From NCBI GenBank assembly GCA_016124945.1, contig WGMT01000002.1, positions 23,868 through 87,867 of the forward strand: a DNA stretch of 64,000 nt. Direction: 5' to 3'. Position numbers and translations under genes: made by a program. The notes beneath the pieces were generated by a model. That model did no database searches, was not told the origin of the DNA, and was given only the letters and a program-made list of their open reading frames with translations. The stretch is from a bacterium (GTDB lineage Bacteria > Chloroflexota > Anaerolineae > Caldilineales > Caldilineaceae). This document shows, in pieces, positions 1-9,314 of this stretch; within the stretch, counting starts at the first letter, position 1; every line of letters starts with the position of its first letter.

Positions 1-1
1 C

Positions 2-271
2 GGTCGGCTCTCCATGAACTTCGAGGCGTTGCTCTCCGTCAGCGACGACCGCATTGCCGCCCTACATGCTCTGGTCGACGAACAGTGCGCCGATCTGGTT
101 GTTCTCTGCGCGCATGGCTTCTCGGGCAAGTCTAAGTGGCCCTTCGGCAGCGTTGCCACCAGCTTCATCGAGTATGGAACAACGCCGCTGCTCATGGTCC
201 AGGATCTCGACCCCAACAGCCTCGAAGCCACACACGCCGAACTGGCCGCCGCCGAAACCAAGGGGCACTGA
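2..271 (+). CDS. Universal stress protein (UspA family), 3' end only
   Basis: The reading frame is open from the window edge, so the 5' part is missing and the visible ATG at 14 is probably internal. The roughly 89 visible residues form the last helix-strand part of a UspA fold: a helix (DDRIAALHALVDEQCADLVV), then HG-x2-G-x6-GSV, which is the nucleotide-binding glycine motif of ATP-binding UspA proteins, then a closing strand (PLLMV). In the family these are cytoplasmic dimers that bind ATP or AMP and aid stress survival; a specific role cannot be assigned here. The C-terminal tail is Glu/Ala-rich. The next gene lies on the same strand but is separated by about 300 bp holding a large inverted repeat, so co-transcription is doubtful. 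Confidence 0.8.
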   Translation, partial: GRLSMNFEALLSVSDDRIAALHALVDEQCADLVVLCAHGFSGKSKWPFGSVATSFIEYGTTPLLMVQDLDPNSLEATHAELAAAETKGH

Positions 272-302
272 CGATCCACTGAAAAAGGAGAGGGGAGATT
301 TG

Positions 303-486
303 ATCCACGAAGACACACCAAGAGACACAGATATAGAGAAAGAGGGACACGGATTTCAGGATTTTGGGAATTTTGACTTGGAAATCTTCCTTTCTGAAAC
401 CCTGCAAACCCTGCAAATCCTGAAATCCGTGTCCTCTATTCTGTGTCTCTCTGCCTTCGTGTCTCTCTTGGTGTGCCTTTGTGGAT
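303..486. repeat. Long imperfect inverted repeat between uspA-like and glucan synthase genes
   Basis: The left arm (about 303-365) and right arm (about 415-486) are reverse complements over most of their length. The inner block, reading acacggatttcaggattt in the left arm, is matched by aaatcctgaaatccgtgt in the right arm. An outer, less perfect block is rich in GACACA/TGTGTC words. About 50 nt of A/T-rich sequence separate the arms. The structure fills most of the 307-bp gap between genes (272-578). No gene is visible in it. It may act as a terminator or be a dispersed palindromic element. Confidence 0.7.
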
Positions 487-578
487 CACTCTCTGTTCTC
501 CGTCACTGAAAGGAACCGACCCTGTCGGACGTAGACTTAACTGCTGTAGAGGATGCTACCAACCGCGCAGCCCGCCAA

Positions 579-3500
579 TTGGCGGCGGACCATGCCACCG
601 CTCCACAGCGGAGTAGACAGACGCCGCTTCTAGACAATCTTGCCGCGCAGGCGGATTTCTTGGGCCAGGCCCACGCCACCTTCACGCGCCAGGCCCAGGA
701 AGAGACGATCCTCTCTTCTAACGCCGCCGAATGGGTGTTGGACAATTTTTACATCGTGCAGCAGGCGCTCAACCTGATCAAAACGGACATGCCGCCCTCC
801 TACTACCGCGAACTGCCCAAACTGTCGGCGGGGACGTGGGCGGGTTATCCACGCGTCTACGCCGTGGCCCGCGCCATCATCGCCCACGAGGACGCCCGCA
901 TCACCCACGCTCCGCTGGAAGCGTTTGTACACAACTACCAGGAGGTGCAGCCGCTGCGCACCGGCGAAATCTGGGCGCTCCCCATCATGCTGCGCATCGG
1001 CATCATCGAAACGCTTACCCATGCCGTCGCCGACGTCCTGACCGTGGCGCCGCCTGATCCTATTGACCCGCCCGTCGCCGTTGCCGCGCTCCCGGCGGAT
1101 ACCCTGGTTGGCAACTGCGTCCTCAGCCTGCGCATGCTGGCCGCTGAAGATTGGAAAGCGTTCTTCGAGCATGTCAGCCTGGTGGAGCAGACGTTGACCG
1201 ATGACCCCGCCGGCATCTACCCGCATATGGAGTTTGAAACCCGCGACCACTACCGCAAGGAAGTGGAAGCGTTGGCCCGCGCCGCCGACCTCAGCGAAGT
1301 AGACGTTGCCCTCAAGGCCATCCACCTGGCCCGCCAGGACGTCGATGCGCCGCCTACCGAACAGGATCGCCGTCGCCACGTCGGCTATTACCTCGTCGAC
1401 GAGGGGCGCATCCGCCTCGAAGACGAACTGCACCACGTACCCGCGCCAGGAATCCGCCTGCGCCGCTTCTTCTACCGCGCCCATCCTGCCGTCACCTACG
1501 TGGGCGGCATCGGGCTGGTGACGCTGATCCTGCTGGCACTGCTGCTGGGCTATGCCCTCCTCTCCGGTGCCGGGCCGCTGATCGTCGTCCTCGTGGCCAC
1601 GGTGACCGTGATCCCCGCCGTCACCTTTGCCACGGGGCTGGTGAACTGGTTGATCACCTCCACCACCGCGCCGCGCCTGCTGCCCAAACTTAGCTACGAA
1701 GACGGCGTCCCCGAAGACGCCCGCAGCATGGTCGTCGTTCCCACGCTGCTTGCCGGCGTCGATGACGTGGCTCCGCTGCTCAGTGAACTCGAACAGCACT
1801 ACCTACGCAACGCCGATCCCAACGTCTACTTCGGCCTGCTCACCGACTTCACCGACGCGCCCACCCAGGAACAACCCACCGACGCCGAAATCGTGCGCGC
1901 CGCCGCCGACGGCATCCGCGCCCTCAACCGGCGCTACCCCGGCGATCCCTTCTACCTCTTTCACCGCCAAAGGCTGTGGAACGCGCAGGAAGGCGTCTGG
2001 ATGGGCTGGGAACGTAAGCGTGGCAAGCTCGAAGAGTTCAACCGGCTTCTCCTTAACCACGGCGACATCACCTATGCCGAGCAGGTGGGCGACCTGTCGC
2101 GTCTGCATTCCATCCGGTTCGTCATCACACTGGACGAAGACACCGTCCTGCCGCGGGACGCCGCCCGCCGCCTGATCGGCGCGCTGGCCCACCCGCTCAA
2201 CTGCGCACGCTTTGCCGAGGACAATGGCGAAGTCACCGCCGGCTACACGCTGCTCCAGCCACGCACCGAGATCAAGCCGGTTAGCGCCACGCGTAGCCGC
2301 TTCAGCCGCATCTTTAGCGGCGTCTCCGGCCTGGATCTCTACAGCCACGCCGTCTCCGACATCTACCAGGATCTCTTCGGCGAAGGCATCTACGTCGGCA
2401 AAGGCATCTACGATGTCCACGCCCTGGCCCGTAGCCTCGAAGGACGTGTCCCCGAGAACGCGTTGCTCAGTCACGATCTCTTCGAAGGCATTTTGGGCCG
2501 CGCTGCGCTCGTCACCGATGTGGTGCTCTACGAAGAGTACCCCGCCGACTACCTCACCTACGCCCACCGCCGTCACCGCTGGATCCGCGGCGACTGGCAA
2601 TTGCTGCCCTGGCTGCGCCGTCGTGTGCCGCAGCGCATACCCGAACGCACGGCCAACCCGCTCTCCTTCATCGACCGCTGGAAGGTTTTGGACAATTTAC
2701 GCCGTAGCCTCGATGCCCCCGCCACCTTGCTCTGGCTGCTCAGCGCGTGGCTGTGGCTGCCCGGTTCGCCCCTCGTGTGGACGTTCGCGACCTTGCTCTT
2801 TTCGGCGGGGACGTTGGTGAGCAGCGTCTTCGGCGCGGTATTGCGTGGTGTGGGCGACGGCTTTATGCGTTCCCTGCGTCGTCAGTTTCAGCGCTGGATC
2901 ATTATGTTGGTCTTCCTGCCCTACGAAGCAATCATCGCCGTTCATGCCATCACGATTGTGATCCGGCGGCTCTTTTTCACCCATCGCCACCTCTTGCAGT
3001 GGACAACCGCTGCCAGCACTGCGTCGATTTTCGGCAGCAGCAACCGCACAGTCCTGGCCTGGCGCCACATGATCGGCGCGCCGATCATCGCCCTGGCCGC
3101 AGGCGCGGCGATCCTGTGGGCGCCTCCTGGCACATTCTTGGTGGCGCTGCCCTTCCTTGTGGCGTGGCTGTTTTCGCCGCAGTTGGCCGTCTGGCTCAGC
3201 CGTCGCGGCGAACGCCCTGCCGCGCCTCTGCGCCCCGCCGACGTGCAAGAATTGCGCAATGTGGCCCGCTCTACCTGGCTTTACTTTGAGCAATTTATGG
3301 GGCCGGTGGATCACTGGCTGCCGCCAGACCACTACCAGGAAGATCCGCGTGGACTGGTGGCCCACCGCACATCGCCCACCAACATCGGCCTGGGGCTGCT
3401 CTCTACCCTGGCCGCCTATGATCTCGGCTACGTGGGCATGTGGGAACTCATCCTGCGCCTGGAAAACAGCCTGCAAGCCCTCGACGATCTAGAACAATAC

Positions 3501-6500
3501 CGCGGGCATCTGCTCAACTGGTACGACACGCGCACCCAAAAGCCGCTGCCGCCCCGTTACGTCTCTAGTGTGGACAGCGGCAACCTGGCCGCCTGTCTTA
3601 TCGTTCTGCGCCAGGGTGTGCTCGATCTGCCTAACGTCGCCCTGCCGCGCTGGGAACGCTGGCAAGGACTTGTTGACACCCTGGCCATGCTCGACACGGC
3701 TATGGACGACCTCTCCGAAGCGGCCCCTGACCCAATCGGCGAAATCGTGGCCTCGCTCAAAGAGCAGATCTTCCACATGCGCACGCAGACGCTGGATCGC
3801 CGCGATCACCCTGAACAGTGGACGCCGCTGCTGGCGTCTCTGGCCGAGGACGCCTGGCCGCGGCTCGAAGCCAATCTCGTTGGCTTGTTCGAGCAGCACA
3901 ACCCGCCGCCGGCCGTCCTCCAGCGCATCCGCATCTGGACGGAACGCGTCCGCCACGATCTCTTCGACATGCAACGGCGCATCGGCGCGCTCGTCCCCTG
4001 GTTAACGGCGCTGGAAGAAGCACCCCCCGTCATCCATACCACCACCCAAGCCGCCAAAGAGGGTGCCCTGGCGCAGGCGTGGACCGAACTGGTGACGCTT
4101 TTCCCGCAGAGCACCAGGGTGGCCGATATCCTCGATCTGTGTGGTAGGGCCCGTCGTCCGCTGGCCGATCTGCACCACGCCGCCATGCATGCGGATCTCT
4201 CTCCCGAAGAAATCGCCGCTGTCCACGACTGGTGCGATTTCCTTTCCACCCGCCTCGACGAAGCCTGCGCCGCCGTCACCCGCCTGCTGGAAAGCATCCA
4301 GAGCATTGCCGACCGCTGCCAGGCCTGGGTCGACGGCATGAACTTCACCTTCCTCTACGACAAGCAGCGTCGTGTCTTCCGCATTGGTTATAACGTGGAC
4401 GCCGAAGTGCCCGATCCCAACTACTACGATCTGCTGGCGTCGGAATCGCGCAGCACCAGCCTTATTGCCATCGCCAAAGGGGACGTGCCGCAGAGCCATT
4501 GGCTGCACTTGGGCCGCCCAGTGACCTATGTTGAAGGTGGGATGGCGCTGATGTCGTGGAGTGGCACCATGTTCGAGTACCTTATGCCCATCTTGTGGAC
4601 ACGCCAATACCCGAACACGCTGCTGCATCAGAGCGCGCACACGGCCGTCCACGCCCACATGGCCTTCGCCCGCCAGAAGAAAGTGCCGTGGGGCATCTCT
4701 GAATCGGGCTACTACCGCTTTGATGCTGCCATGAACTACCAGTACCGCGCCTTTGGCGCGCCGCAACTCGGTTTCAAACGCGGCCTCGAAGAAGACACGG
4801 TCATCGCGCCTTACGCGTCGCTGCTGGCGCTGCCCCTCTACCCCAACGCCGTTATGGGCAACCTCAAACGGCTACGTGATCTGGGCATGTGGGGCGACTA
4901 CGGGTTCTACGAAGCCATCGACTTCACCCCGTCGCGCCTGGCGCTGGGCCAGGAATCGGCGCGGGTGCGTTCGTTTATGGTCCATCACCAGGGCATGATC
5001 CTGCTTTCGGTGCTTAACGCCCTTAACGACGATCTCATGGTGCGCCGCTTCCATGCTGATCCGCACATCCAGAGCGTGGAACTGCTGCTGCAAGAGCGCA
5101 TCCCTGCCGGTGAAACGATGAACGAAGAACGCACGACCGAAGAAGAGGCGCTGCAATCGGTGGCGCGGCCAATCACCGCCCAGCCCTGGTCGGTGCCCGT
5201 GGACACCCCCACACCGCAGGCGCATTTCCTCTCCAATGGTCGTTACGGCGTCCTCCTCACCAATGCCGGGGCTGGTTTCAGCCGCTGGCAGCAGACGGAC
5301 CTTACACGCTGGCGCGCCGACACCACCTGCGATGATTGGGGCACGTGGATCTACGTGCAAGCGTTGGATAGCGGCGATCTCTGGTCCGCGGCGGTACAAC
5401 CTGTGATCGACGGCCACACCTGCGACGTCACCTTTGCGCCGCACAAAGTCGATTTTCAGTGTGAGCGGCAGCGCATCGCCACCCACACCGAAGTCACTGT
5501 GCCGCCGGGCGATGATCTCGAAATCCGCCGTGTGCGGGTAACCAACCAGAGCGACGAGCCACGCCGCCTGCGACTGGTCAGCTACGCCGAAATCGTGCTG
5601 GGGCAGCAGGATACCGACCGCCGACATCCAGCCTTCAACAAAATGTTCATTCAGGGCGATTATGCCGCAGACAAGCGCACCTTGATCTTCACCCGCCGCC
5701 CGCGCAGCCGTCACGAGATGCCGCCTTTCTTTGCTCACGCTGTGGTGGTGGAAGCAGGCCGCGATGCCGTCGTCCACCACGAAACAGATCGCGAACGCTT
5801 CTTGGGGCGCAACGGCCGCATTGACGCCCCCGCCGCGCTCACCAACGGCGGCGGTCTGACGGACAATGCCGGTCCTGTGCTCGATCCGATTGCTTCCTTT
5901 GCCGTGGAGATCGAACTGGAACCGCATACGACTGCGACGCTGGCCTTCCTCTCCGCCGCCGGCGTCAACCACGCCGACGTGATGACGTCGATTGAAAAGT
6001 ACCGCGACTGGGCGCGGCTGGATCGCTCCTTTCGCCTGGCCGAAGCGCAGAGCGAACTAGAAATGCGCCAGTTGGAAGTGGACGGCGACACGCTGCAACG
6101 CTTCCAACAACTGCTTTCGCTGCTGCTCTACCCGTCCGCCGCTCTGCGGGCCGACATAGCGCAGATCACGGCCAACGCCCTGGGGCAATCGGGGCTGTGG
6201 CCCTACGCCATTTCGGGCGACTATCCACTTCTCCTGGCGCGCATCCACGGCGAAGAACACCTGGCCCTGGCGCGTGAACTGCTACAAGCCCACACCTACT
6301 GGCGTAACCGGGGCCTGCTGATCGACCTGGTGCTGGTCAATGAAGAAGCGGTGGGCTACAACCAGGAGTTGCAAGGACAACTGCGCCGCCTGCTCGACCG
6401 CATGAACAGCGATCACTGGGTCAACCGGCGTGGCGGCATCTTCCTCTTACAGCGGGGTGTCATGTCCGCGGCGGAACAGAATTTACTGTCTGCGGCGGCG

Positions 6501-9116
6501 CGGGTGGTGCTCGACGCCGATCGCGGGGACTTACGCTTTCATCTGCGCAACGTGCTGCAACCGTCGCCGCGTCTTCCTGCCTTCGTCCCTGCTCGCGATG
6601 ACTACGACCGGCCCATCCTTGCGCCGCCGGAACGCCCCGCCGATCTCCAGTTCGACAACGGCTGGGGCGGCTTCACCGACCAGGGCTGCGAGTATGTCAT
6701 CTATCGGCGGCCAGGTGATCCCACACCTGCGCCGTGGAGCAACGTCATCGCCAACCCCGAATTCGGTTTCCTCGTCTCAGAGACAGGCGGTGGCTACACC
6801 TGGGCTGTCAACAGCGGTGAAAACCGGCTCACCCCCTGGTCCAACGATCCGGTGCTGGATCGTCCTGGCGAGGCGCTCTACCTGCGCGACGAAGAGACGT
6901 CCGCGATCTGGTCGCCTACGCCCAATCCCGCCGGTGTGGAGACCCCCTACCTGATCCGTCATGGCGCGGGGTACAGCGTCTTCGAGAGCCGCAGTCATGG
7001 CCTGGATCAACAACTGCGCCTCTACGCCCTCCCCGACGCACCGCTGAAGGTGATCCATTTGCGCCTGCACAACCGCTGGGAGCACACGCGCCGTGTGACC
7101 GCGACCTACTATGCCGAATGGGTGTTGGGCGTTAACCGCGACCAGATGCAGCAGTACATCGTCCCCGAGTACGCGGCGGAACACAACGCGCTGCTGGCGC
7201 GCAACCCGTACAACACAGAATTTGGGGGCCGGGTCGCCTTCCTCGCCGCCTGCGACGACCCCCACGGCCTTTCCACCGACCGCACCGAATTCCTGGGGCG
7301 GCTGGGCGACATGCGTCGTCCTGTGGGGCTGACGCGGGTGGGGCTGACCAACACCGTGCAGTCCACAACCGATCCTTGCGCGGCGATTCAACTACACATC
7401 GATTTGCAGCCTGACGAAGTGCGCGAGATCTACTTCATCCTGGGGCAGGGGGAAGACCGTGAGGATGCGTTGCGGTTGATCGAACAGTTTCGCAAAGATG
7501 GCGCGTCACCTTCCGGCAACGGGACTGAAGATCGTAGTGCACGCGTTGAAACTGTCACCTCCTTCCCGCAAGGTTCGCTCGATTGGCACGACGCCCGCGA
7601 TTTCTGGGACGACTTCCTCGACGCCGTGCATGTAGAGACGCCCGACGCTGCCATAAATGTGCTGCTCAACCGCTGGCTGCCCTACCAGAATGCGTCCTGT
7701 CGCGTGTGGGGGCGCTCGGCCTTCTACCAATCCAGCGGCGCTTACGGTTTCCGCGATCAGCTTCAGGACGTGGGCGCACTGCTCCACCACGCGCCGCATG
7801 AGGCCCGCCGCCACATTCTGCGCGCCGCACGTCACCAGTTCGACGCCGGGGACGTGCTCCATTGGTGGCATCCGCCCGCCGGACGCGGCGTGCGCACACG
7901 CATCTCCGACGATCTGCTCTGGCTGCCCTACATCACGGCGCACTACGTCCACACCACCGGCGACGCCTCGATTTTGGACGAAGAGGTACCCTTCCGCCTG
8001 GGTGATCCGCTTGCGCCCGAAGAAGAGGAACGTTACAGCCTCTACGAATTGAGCGACACCACGGCGTCGCTCTACGAACACTGCTGTCGCGCCCTCAACT
8101 GCGGGTCAACCGCAGGGCGACATGGTCTGCCGCTCATGGGCGCAGGCGACTGGAACGACGGCATGAACCGCGTCGGCATCGAAGGTGAGGGCGAAAGCGT
8201 CTGGCTGGGCTGGTTCCTCTACGCCACGCTGGACGCCTTCTTGCCCATCGCCGAGCACAAGGACGACGAGATCCGCGCCGCCGTCTACCGCCAAAAGATG
8301 ACCGACCTGCGCTCCGCCCTCCACGAACACGCCTGGGACGGCGACTGGTACCTGCGCGCCTTCTACGACGACGGCTCGCCGCTGGGATCAGCCGACAACC
8401 GCGAATGCCGCATCGACGCCATTGCGCAGTCCTGGTCGGTCCTCTCCGGCGCGGGAGAAGCCGAGCGCTCCCGCCGCGCCCTGGCCGCCATGGACAAAAT
8501 GCTGGTCAGCGAAGAAGAGCAACTGATCCGCCTCTTTACCCCCGCCTTCGACAAGACGCCGCGCGATCCCGGCTACATCAAAGGCTACCCGCCGGGGATC
8601 CGCGAAAACGGCGGCCAGTACACCCACGCCGCGATCTGGGCAGTCTGGTCCTACGCTGCGGTGGGCGACGGTGACCGCGCTGGGGAACTCTTCCGGCTGC
8701 TTAACCCCGTCCTCCACAGCGACACGCGGGCGAAGGCGGCCCACTACCGCGTCGAACCCTACGTCATCGCCGCCGACGTCTACGGCGTTGAACCCTTCAC
8801 CGGCCGCGGCGGTTGGACATGGTATACAGGTTCAGGCGGCTGGTACTACCGTTTAGGCACCGAAGCCATCCTCGGCCTGCGGCGAGAAGGGGACGTGTTG
8901 CGGCTTGATCCGTGCATTCCTCGCGATTGGGGCGGCTACCGCATCACCTACCGTTTCGGCGGCGCGACCTATGTCATCGACGTGGAGAATCCTGAACAGG
9001 TCAATAAAGGAGTGGCCGAAGTGGTGGTGGATGGCAAGGTGACGGTGGACGGGGAGATTCCGCTGGTGGATGACGGGGTGATGCATCGGGTGTTGGTGAG
9101 GATGGGGAACCTGTAG
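579..9116 (+). CDS. Cyclic beta-1,2-glucan synthase (NdvB/Cgs family, GT84-GH94)
   Basis: This very large inner-membrane enzyme has the layout and length of rhizobial and Brucella Cgs/NdvB (about 2830-2870 residues). Those enzymes build linear beta-1,2-glucan from UDP-glucose on a protein primer, trim it by phosphorolysis and cyclise it. Seen in order (residues approximate): N-terminal domain 1-300; membrane segments 307-361; GT84 transferase 370-700 with DEDTVLPR near 520 and an RRHRWIRGDW motif near 664-673 (QxxRW-like); further membrane segments at 717-749, 770-801 and 833-865; glycoamylase-type domain about 1250-1495; two GH94 beta-sandwiches from about 1549 and 2025; and a GH94 barrel with GAGDWNDGMN near 2522, whose Asp is the expected general acid. 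TTG at 579 has no good ribosome site. CTG at 522, in frame, has AAAGGAA about 7 nt upstream and may be the true start, adding 19 residues. Product ring size and export route are unknown. Confidence 0.88.
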   Translation: MAADHATAPQRSRQTPLLDNLAAQADFLGQAHATFTRQAQEETILSSNAAEWVLDNFYIVQQALNLIKTDMPPSYYRELPKLSAGTWAGYPRVYAVARAIIAHEDARITHAPLEAFVHNYQEVQPLRTGEIWALPIMLRIGIIETLTHAVADVLTVAPPDPIDPPVAVAALPADTLVGNCVLSLRMLAAEDWKAFFEHVSLVEQTLTDDPAGIYPHMEFETRDHYRKEVEALARAADLSEVDVALKAIHLARQDVDAPPTEQDRRRHVGYYLVDEGRIRLEDELHHVPAPGIRLRRFFYRAHPAVTYVGGIGLVTLILLALLLGYALLSGAGPLIVVLVATVTVIPAVTFATGLVNWLITSTTAPRLLPKLSYEDGVPEDARSMVVVPTLLAGVDDVAPLLSELEQHYLRNADPNVYFGLLTDFTDAPTQEQPTDAEIVRAAADGIRALNRRYPGDPFYLFHRQRLWNAQEGVWMGWERKRGKLEEFNRLLLNHGDITYAEQVGDLSRLHSIRFVITLDEDTVLPRDAARRLIGALAHPLNCARFAEDNGEVTAGYTLLQPRTEIKPVSATRSRFSRIFSGVSGLDLYSHAVSDIYQDLFGEGIYVGKGIYDVHALARSLEGRVPENALLSHDLFEGILGRAALVTDVVLYEEYPADYLTYAHRRHRWIRGDWQLLPWLRRRVPQRIPERTANPLSFIDRWKVLDNLRRSLDAPATLLWLLSAWLWLPGSPLVWTFATLLFSAGTLVSSVFGAVLRGVGDGFMRSLRRQFQRWIIMLVFLPYEAIIAVHAITIVIRRLFFTHRHLLQWTTAASTASIFGSSNRTVLAWRHMIGAPIIALAAGAAILWAPPGTFLVALPFLVAWLFSPQLAVWLSRRGERPAAPLRPADVQELRNVARSTWLYFEQFMGPVDHWLPPDHYQEDPRGLVAHRTSPTNIGLGLLSTLAAYDLGYVGMWELILRLENSLQALDDLEQYRGHLLNWYDTRTQKPLPPRYVSSVDSGNLAACLIVLRQGVLDLPNVALPRWERWQGLVDTLAMLDTAMDDLSEAAPDPIGEIVASLKEQIFHMRTQTLDRRDHPEQWTPLLASLAEDAWPRLEANLVGLFEQHNPPPAVLQRIRIWTERVRHDLFDMQRRIGALVPWLTALEEAPPVIHTTTQAAKEGALAQAWTELVTLFPQSTRVADILDLCGRARRPLADLHHAAMHADLSPEEIAAVHDWCDFLSTRLDEACAAVTRLLESIQSIADRCQAWVDGMNFTFLYDKQRRVFRIGYNVDAEVPDPNYYDLLASESRSTSLIAIAKGDVPQSHWLHLGRPVTYVEGGMALMSWSGTMFEYLMPILWTRQYPNTLLHQSAHTAVHAHMAFARQKKVPWGISESGYYRFDAAMNYQYRAFGAPQLGFKRGLEEDTVIAPYASLLALPLYPNAVMGNLKRLRDLGMWGDYGFYEAIDFTPSRLALGQESARVRSFMVHHQGMILLSVLNALNDDLMVRRFHADPHIQSVELLLQERIPAGETMNEERTTEEEALQSVARPITAQPWSVPVDTPTPQAHFLSNGRYGVLLTNAGAGFSRWQQTDLTRWRADTTCDDWGTWIYVQALDSGDLWSAAVQPVIDGHTCDVTFAPHKVDFQCERQRIATHTEVTVPPGDDLEIRRVRVTNQSDEPRRLRLVSYAEIVLGQQDTDRRHPAFNKMFIQGDYAADKRTLIFTRRPRSRHEMPPFFAHAVVVEAGRDAVVHHETDRERFLGRNGRIDAPAALTNGGGLTDNAGPVLDPIASFAVEIELEPHTTATLAFLSAAGVNHADVMTSIEKYRDWARLDRSFRLAEAQSELEMRQLEVDGDTLQRFQQLLSLLLYPSAALRADIAQITANALGQSGLWPYAISGDYPLLLARIHGEEHLALARELLQAHTYWRNRGLLIDLVLVNEEAVGYNQELQGQLRRLLDRMNSDHWVNRRGGIFLLQRGVMSAAEQNLLSAAARVVLDADRGDLRFHLRNVLQPSPRLPAFVPARDDYDRPILAPPERPADLQFDNGWGGFTDQGCEYVIYRRPGDPTPAPWSNVIANPEFGFLVSETGGGYTWAVNSGENRLTPWSNDPVLDRPGEALYLRDEETSAIWSPTPNPAGVETPYLIRHGAGYSVFESRSHGLDQQLRLYALPDAPLKVIHLRLHNRWEHTRRVTATYYAEWVLGVNRDQMQQYIVPEYAAEHNALLARNPYNTEFGGRVAFLAACDDPHGLSTDRTEFLGRLGDMRRPVGLTRVGLTNTVQSTTDPCAAIQLHIDLQPDEVREIYFILGQGEDREDALRLIEQFRKDGASPSGNGTEDRSARVETVTSFPQGSLDWHDARDFWDDFLDAVHVETPDAAINVLLNRWLPYQNASCRVWGRSAFYQSSGAYGFRDQLQDVGALLHHAPHEARRHILRAARHQFDAGDVLHWWHPPAGRGVRTRISDDLLWLPYITAHYVHTTGDASILDEEVPFRLGDPLAPEEEERYSLYELSDTTASLYEHCCRALNCGSTAGRHGLPLMGAGDWNDGMNRVGIEGEGESVWLGWFLYATLDAFLPIAEHKDDEIRAAVYRQKMTDLRSALHEHAWDGDWYLRAFYDDGSPLGSADNRECRIDAIAQSWSVLSGAGEAERSRRALAAMDKMLVSEEEQLIRLFTPAFDKTPRDPGYIKGYPPGIRENGGQYTHAAIWAVWSYAAVGDGDRAGELFRLLNPVLHSDTRAKAAHYRVEPYVIAADVYGVEPFTGRGGWTWYTGSGGWYYRLGTEAILGLRREGDVLRLDPCIPRDWGGYRITYRFGGATYVIDVENPEQVNKGVAEVVVDGKVTVDGEIPLVDDGVMHRVLVRMGNL

Positions 9117-9143
9117 TGCGTGGTGCGTAGTGCGTAGTGCGTG
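9114..9143. repeat. Short tandem repeat, TAGTGCG x4
   Basis: Four adjacent 7-nt units (TAGTGCG, one as TGGTGCG) begin at the stop codon of the glucan synthase gene and run into the palindromic element at 9146. It is probably slippage-derived. No function is visible. Confidence 0.7.
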
Positions 9144-9145
9144 AA

Positions 9146-9253
9146 CAATGTCGTTAAGTTAAGCGCTGAATGAGCACGCCCACGTGCGGCTCTACATCGG
9201 TAGAGCCGCACGTGGGCGTGCTCACTCAGCGGATATTCGAGTGTTCGTTGAAC
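9146..9253. repeat. Palindromic repeat family 1, copy A
   Basis: This 108-nt element starts CAATGTCGTTAAGTTA and ends near GTTGAAC. Its core is a 32-bp stem (9164-9195 with 9200-9231, one mismatch) closed by a 4-nt loop. A second copy lies at 11625-11735 in the same orientation with covarying stem bases, so the DUF4157 gene sits exactly between the two. Here it lies between the convergent glucan synthase and DUF4157 genes and could terminate both. The rest of the 198-bp gap (9117-9314) shows nothing else. Confidence 0.85.
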
Positions 9254-9314
9254 AATGCCCACACAATTCAGCCGGTGCTGCTTTTCGGCGCCAGGTCGCA
9301 AGGATGAGACGGGG

